The position numbers were made by a program, and so were the translations under genes. From the NCBI RefSeq assembly GCF_001658025.2, contig NZ_CP014007.2:3782001-3846000 (forward strand): 64,000 nucleotides of DNA, read 5' to 3'. The notes under the pieces are model-generated. The model worked only from the letters and a program-made list of their open reading frames with translations, was not told the DNA's origin and did no database searches. Shown one piece after another: positions 60,435 through 64,000 of the stretch (positions are counted from its first letter, which is position 1; each line of letters opens with the position of its first letter). The stretch is from Kosakonia oryzae (lineage in GTDB: Bacteria > Pseudomonadota > Gammaproteobacteria > Enterobacterales > Enterobacteriaceae).

Positions 60435-61595
60435 TTACAGCTTACGCAGGCGCTCTGCCGCTGCCAGCAGCGTCGATTCCTGTTTCGCGAAGCACAGGCG
60501 AATCAGCTTGTGCGGGAAGGGATCGGCGCAGAATACCGACAGCGGGATCGCTGCCACGCCCACTTCTTTGGTCAGCCACTGGCAGAAACTCACGTCATCC
60601 AGATCGGAAACCGCGCTGTAATCCGCCAGCAGGAAGTAAGTCCCCTCGCACGGCAAAATCTCCAGCTTGCTGTTGCTGAGCGCATTCACCAGCACATCGC
60701 GACGTGCGCGGTAAAATTCCGGCAACTGGCGATAATGTTCCGGTTCGGCGCGCAGCATATCCGCCAGCGCCAGTTGCGCCGGGGTATTGACTGAGAAAGT
60801 CAGATATTGATGCACTTTGCGCAATTCGGCGCTGATCGCGGCAGGCGCGACGCAGTACCCCACTTTCCAGCCGGTCATATGATAGGTTTTACCGAATGAC
60901 GATACCGCCACCGCGCGCTCACGCAGTTGTGGATGCGCCAGCACGCTGGCATGGCCCTCTTCGGCAAAACAGATGTGCTCGTATACTTCATCGCTCAGCA
61001 CATAGATTTCACGATCGGCAATCGCCTGCCACAGGGCAGCAAAATCCGCTTTGCGCCACACTGTTGCCGACGGGTTATGCGGTGTATTCAGAATCACCAG
61101 CCGCGTACGATCGCTAAGCTGCGCGGCAAACTGCTGCCAGTCAACGCGAAAGTGCGGCGGCTGCAAGGCCATGCGTTTCAGCACGCCGCCGGAAAGCTCC
61201 ACCGCGGGCGCGTAGCTGTCGTAGCTCGGATCAAAACAGATCACTTCATCGCCCTTGCGCACCAGCGCAGTGATCGCCGCGTACAGCGCTTCTGTCGCCC
61301 CGGCGGTCACCGTAATGTCGCTGTTCACATCCGGTTTATGGCCGTACAGTTCCGCCGTTTTATCGGCAATGGCTTCGCGCAGCGCCTGCACACCGGTCAT
61401 CGGCGCGTATTGATTCGCCCCCTGCGCCACATGAAACGCCAGTCGCTCCTGCAAATAGCGCGGGCCGTCGAAATCCGGGAAACCCTGCGACAAATTAATG
61501 GCGTTGTGCTGCTGCGCCAGTGCGCTCATTTGCGTGAAGATGGTGGTGCCTAAAGCGGGGAGTTTACTTTGCGGAATCAATGCGTTATTGCTCAT
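60435..61595 (-). CDS. ybdL: YbdL, methionine aminotransferase (PLP class I)
   Basis: Aminotransferase that prefers methionine, and in the salvage pathway would aminate 4-methylthio-2-oxobutyrate to Met, the last step after MtnD. 386 aa with fold-type I motifs: YAPMTGVQALREAIA near 63, LNTPHNPSATVW near 169, Schiff-base K236 in SSFGKTYHM, and KVGYC. Divergent from mtnBCD across a shared MetJ operator, which supports this function. Confidence 0.95.
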   Translation of the reverse strand: MSNNALIPQSKLPALGTTIFTQMSALAQQHNAINLSQGFPDFDGPRYLQERLAFHVAQGANQYAPMTGVQALREAIADKTAELYGHKPDVNSDITVTAGATEALYAAITALVRKGDEVICFDPSYDSYAPAVELSGGVLKRMALQPPHFRVDWQQFAAQLSDRTRLVILNTPHNPSATVWRKADFAALWQAIADREIYVLSDEVYEHICFAEEGHASVLAHPQLRERAVAVSSFGKTYHMTGWKVGYCVAPAAISAELRKVHQYLTFSVNTPAQLALADMLRAEPEHYRQLPEFYRARRDVLVNALSNSKLEILPCEGTYFLLADYSAVSDLDDVSFCQWLTKEVGVAAIPLSVFCADPFPHKLIRLCFAKQESTLLAAAERLRKL

Positions 61596-61662
61596 CGTTG
61601 TGTGCCTGCTTGTAATACGCGTGTTGCTGCCACTATAACACGATGTTAGTATTTGGCAATCA

Positions 61663-61678
61663 AGACGCTTAGACGTCT
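61663..61678. promoter_or_regulatory. Tandem met boxes (MetJ operator) between ybdL and mtnB
   Basis: AGACGCTT followed directly by AGACGTCT: one perfect and one 6-of-8 match to the met box AGACGTCT, in the contiguous tandem form MetJ binds. It lies 34 nt before mtnB and 68 nt before ybdL, so MetJ-SAM could repress both sides of the salvage locus. Confidence 0.8.
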
Positions 61679-61711
61679 ATACGATAACAATATTCCTTAT
61701 AAGGAAGGGTT

Positions 61712-62326
61712 ATGACAGACCACCTGCACCTTCAACAACTCGTCGCCGCCTGCCACTGGATAGGCGCGAAAGGCTGGGCGCCCGCCACCGGCGGTAACAT
61801 GTCCGTGCGCCAGGACGCCGACTGGTGCTGGCTGAGCGAATCCGGCAAAGACAAAGGCAGCCTGACGACAGCGGATTTTTTGCAGGTTTCCATTGCCGAT
61901 AACCACGCACCCTCCGGCCGCAAACCCTCGGCGGAAACCGGCCTGCATACTCTGATTTATCGCCTCTACCCGCAAGCGAACGCGGTGCTGCATGTGCACA
62001 CGGTGAACGCCACGGTGCTCTCACGGGTGGAGAAATCCCCTGCCCTGCTGCTGAACGGCTTTGAAATGCAAAAATCCCTCAGCGGCCAGACCACGCATCT
62101 CGACACTGTATCAGTAGCAATTTTCGATAACGATCAGGATATCGACGCGCTGGCCGCACGCATTGCCGACTACGCGCAGACGCACCCGCTGCGCTATGGT
62201 TTTCTGCTGCGCGGCCACGGGCTGACCTGCTGGGGGCGCGATGTCGCCGAAGCCCGCCGCCATCTGGAAGGGCTGGAATTTTTATTTGAATGCGAAATGC
62301 AGCGTCGCCTGCTGGAGAGACCATGA
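61712..62326 (+). CDS. mtnB: MtnB, 5-methylthioribulose-1-phosphate dehydratase
   Basis: Zinc class-II-aldolase-fold enzyme converting methylthioribulose-1-P to 2,3-diketo-5-methylthiopentyl-1-P. 204 aa; substrate loop [13 protein letters not shown] (about 21-33), zinc ligands H94 and H96 in LHVHTVNA, and a third His in LRGHGL near 167. The ribosome-binding region is AAGGAAGGG. The stop overlaps mtnC (ATGA). mtnA, which would make its substrate, is not in the window. Confidence 0.96.
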   Translation: MTDHLHLQQLVAACHWIGAKGWAPATGGNMSVRQDADWCWLSESGKDKGSLTTADFLQVSIADNHAPSGRKPSAETGLHTLIYRLYPQANAVLHVHTVNATVLSRVEKSPALLLNGFEMQKSLSGQTTHLDTVSVAIFDNDQDIDALAARIADYAQTHPLRYGFLLRGHGLTCWGRDVAEARRHLEGLEFLFECEMQRRLLERP

Positions 62327-63012
62327 TCCGCGCTATCGTTACCGATATTGAAGGCACCACCAGTGACATCCGCTTTGTGCACAACGTCCTGTTCCCCTAC
62401 GCCCGCGAGCGTCTGGCCGGGTTTGTCACCGCAGAGCAGTACAAAGAGCCGGTCAGCACCATCCTCAATAATCTGCGTGAAGAAGTGGCGCAACCGGAGG
62501 CAACCACCGCCGAACTGATCGAGGTGCTGTTTGCCTTTATGGATGAAGATCGTAAGTCGACGGCGCTGAAGGCGTTGCAGGGGATCATCTGGCGCGACGG
62601 CTATGTGAATGGCGATTTTAAAGGCCATCTCTACCCGGATGTGCTGCCTGCCCTGGAAAAATGGAAAGCGCAGGGTATTGATCTGTATGTATATTCCTCT
62701 GGCTCAGTAGCGGCGCAAAAACTGTTATTTGGCTACAGCGACGAAGGTGATATTACTCCTCTGTTCAGCGGATATTTCGACACGCTGGTCGGCGCGAAAC
62801 GGGACGTGCAGTCGTATCGCAATATTGCGGCGCAAATCGGGCAGCCGCCCGCTTCCATTCTGTTCCTCTCCGATATTCATCAGGAGCTGGACGCCGCCGA
62901 AGCAGCAGGTTTTCGCACCACGCAACTGATTCGCGGCGATGATGACGCAGCCAGCCATCATCACCAGGTTAACTCTTTCAGCAACATTAAGCCGGAGCAG
63001 ATCCCTTCATGA
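62323..63012 (+). CDS. mtnC: MtnC, enolase-phosphatase E1
   Basis: HAD-superfamily bifunctional enzyme that enolises then dephosphorylates the MtnB product to the acireductone. ATG 62323 gives 229 aa, the Klebsiella E1 length. Nucleophile motif [13 protein letters not shown] (residues 4-16), YVYSSGSV (motif II, about 124-131) and [13 protein letters not shown] (about 183-195). Coupled by 4-nt overlaps at both ends. Confidence 0.96.
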   Translation: MIRAIVTDIEGTTSDIRFVHNVLFPYARERLAGFVTAEQYKEPVSTILNNLREEVAQPEATTAELIEVLFAFMDEDRKSTALKALQGIIWRDGYVNGDFKGHLYPDVLPALEKWKAQGIDLYVYSSGSVAAQKLLFGYSDEGDITPLFSGYFDTLVGAKRDVQSYRNIAAQIGQPPASILFLSDIHQELDAAEAAGFRTTQLIRGDDDAASHHHQVNSFSNIKPEQIPS

Positions 63013-63551
63013 GCGCACTGACGATTTATACCGATAAAGATGCCAGCACGCCGGTGTGGCACAGCACAGAGGCCAGTGAAATTCAGCAGCAGCTAAACGC
63101 CAAAGGCGTGCGTTTTGAGCGCTGGCAGGCCGACCGCGATCTGGGCACCAACCCGACGCCAGAGACAGTGATCACCGCTTACCAGCATGCCATCGACAAA
63201 CTGGTGGCCGAAAAAGGCTATCAGAGCTGGGATGTGATCAGCCTGCGCGCCGACAACCCGCAAAAAGAGGCGATGCGCGCCAAATTCCTCAACGAACACA
63301 CCCACGGCGAAGATGAAGTTCGCTTCTTCGTTGAAGGCGCGGGCCTGTTCTGCCTGCACATCGGCAGCGAGATCTACCAGGTGCTGTGTGAGAAGAATGA
63401 CCTGATTTCCGTACCCGCCGGCACCCCGCACTGGTTTGATATGGGATCGGAGCCGAACTTTACGGCGATCAGGATTTTCGATAATCCCGAAGGCTGGATT
63501 GCGCAATTTACCGGGAGTGATATTGCGGAAGGGTATCCGCGGTTGGATTAA
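63009..63551 (+). CDS. mtnD: MtnD, acireductone dioxygenase
   Basis: Cupin metalloenzyme: the Fe form yields 4-methylthio-2-oxobutyrate and formate, the Ni form makes an off-pathway product. 180 aa with metal ligands H97, H99, E103 and H141 ([18 protein letters not shown]), the E. coli-absent, Klebsiella-type protein. Last gene of mtnBCD; no T-run terminator of its own seen before the AT-rich region. Confidence 0.96.
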   Translation: MSALTIYTDKDASTPVWHSTEASEIQQQLNAKGVRFERWQADRDLGTNPTPETVITAYQHAIDKLVAEKGYQSWDVISLRADNPQKEAMRAKFLNEHTHGEDEVRFFVEGAGLFCLHIGSEIYQVLCEKNDLISVPAGTPHWFDMGSEPNFTAIRIFDNPEGWIAQFTGSDIAEGYPRLD

Positions 63552-63655
63552 GTTAACTGTTAAACCTTTATTTCAGGAAATTGAATATATAAATTGAAAC
63601 TCTCATAAATAAGACAAGGCTTTTTTATTTAACCTGAAATTCATTTCAAAAACTA

Positions 63656-63691
63656 ATAAAAAATGCAAGAGAAAAACTATTTCTCTTGCAT
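63656..63691 (-). terminator. Rho-independent terminator of the right-edge minus-strand gene
   Basis: Twelve-bp stem ATGCAAGAGAAA/TTTCTCTTGCAT with an AACTA loop at 63663-63691, followed on the minus strand by a T-rich run. It lies 11 nt beyond the stop of the right-edge gene and supports that frame being real. Confidence 0.88.
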
Positions 63692-63701
63692 CATGAAAAA
63701 T

Positions 63702-64000
63702 TCAAATTACATCACCAGTAGCCATCAACATCTTAAGAAGATCACCTTTACTATCCTTTGACAGTTTTGAGTTACCACAGTTTGCCAATTTCGCATTATT
63801 ATTTAGCATAATCACAATTTTTTCGATTTCTTCTAATTTACTGGTTTTTGTTTTTTTACCGACAAAAGTATTGTTTAAATTAGAAGTTATAGAATGTATA
63901 TAATCCTTTTTTTCTTCCAATTGTTCTTTGATTTCTTCTAATTCTTGCTTGGTCTCATTATGTGCAATTTTTTCTTTATTGTACGGACTAGTTAAATCAA
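63702..64000 (-). CDS. 3' end of unrecognised AT-rich gene, coiled-coil-like, truncated by window
   Basis: No function recognised. The minus-strand frame is open from the window edge to a TGA at 63702-63704: 98 codons with no ATG in the first 26, so the start lies outside. The visible C-terminus is strongly charged with a heptad-like stretch KQELEEIKEQLEEKKDYI, then a Lys/Asn/Ser-rich part and the end KMLMATGDVI. Base composition is about 28% G+C (79 of 280 bases at 63721-64000), far below the rest of the window. A clean terminator follows. It looks acquired; any phage, toxin or defence role is unproven. Confidence 0.75.
   Translation of the reverse strand, partial: DLTSPYNKEKIAHNETKQELEEIKEQLEEKKDYIHSITSNLNNTFVGKKTKTSKLEEIEKIVIMLNNNAKLANCGNSKLSKDSKGDLLKMLMATGDVI

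Overview
This window is an enterobacterial chromosome segment. Gene order and protein content closely follow the Escherichia coli 14-15 min region read in reverse (glnS, nag, asnB, tRNA array, miaB-lnt, gltIJKL, leuS, mrdAB-rlpA-dacA, lipBA, pagP, dcuC, rna-rnk, ahpCF, dsbG). It carries several genes that E. coli K-12 lacks here: a chitobiase, cobD, mtnBCD, a copper/silver efflux cluster at pagP-dcuC, and an unrecognised membrane protein after the tRNAs. This fits a Kosakonia/Enterobacter/Klebsiella-type member of the Enterobacteriaceae. The genus cannot be fixed from the sequence alone.

Layout. (1) 1-11.9 kb is an amino-sugar block. Truncated chitobiase, chitoporin chiP, glnS and nagE are on the minus strand. 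nagB-nagA-nagC-nagD are on the plus strand. Candidate NagC operators and CRP sites lie upstream of chiP and between nagE and nagB, so chitin-oligosaccharide uptake and GlcNAc catabolism look like one NagC regulon. (2) 12-14.7 kb holds asnB and seven tRNA genes (Met-Leu-Gln-Gln-Met-Gln-Gln) with a stringent-type promoter and a terminator. (3) 14.8-26.1 kb holds an unknown inner-membrane protein, ubiF, miaB, ybeZ-ybeY-ybeX-lnt, and the glutamate/aspartate ABC transporter gltI-(SroC)-gltJKL with a GcvB-type C/A-rich target. (4) 26.1-44.7 kb is a dense housekeeping block: leuS-lptE-holA-nadD, cobD/cobC, rsfS-rlmH-mrdA-mrdB-rlpA (ribosome silencing, rod-shape wall synthesis), dacA, lipB, a LysR regulator, lipA, tatE and ybeM. 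(5) 44.8-56.8 kb holds crcB, cspE, pagP, then a cusA-cusB-cusC-cusF cluster with a His/Met/Cys-rich small secreted protein, then dcuC, rna, rnk and uspG. (6) 56.9-63.6 kb holds ahpF/ahpC and dsbG (peroxide and periplasmic thiol defence), then methionine salvage: ybdL diverging from mtnB-mtnC-mtnD across a tandem MetJ box. (7) From 63.6 kb to the right edge composition drops to about 28% G+C, and the 3' end of an unrecognised, charged, coiled-coil-like protein runs off the window. This is probably the edge of acquired DNA.

Most of the window is conserved core genome. No complete undescribed system is visible. The best leads are the AT-rich right-edge gene, the relocated cus cluster with two CusF-type domains, a possible small transcript between dsbG and ahpC, and the unknown protein next to the tRNA array.
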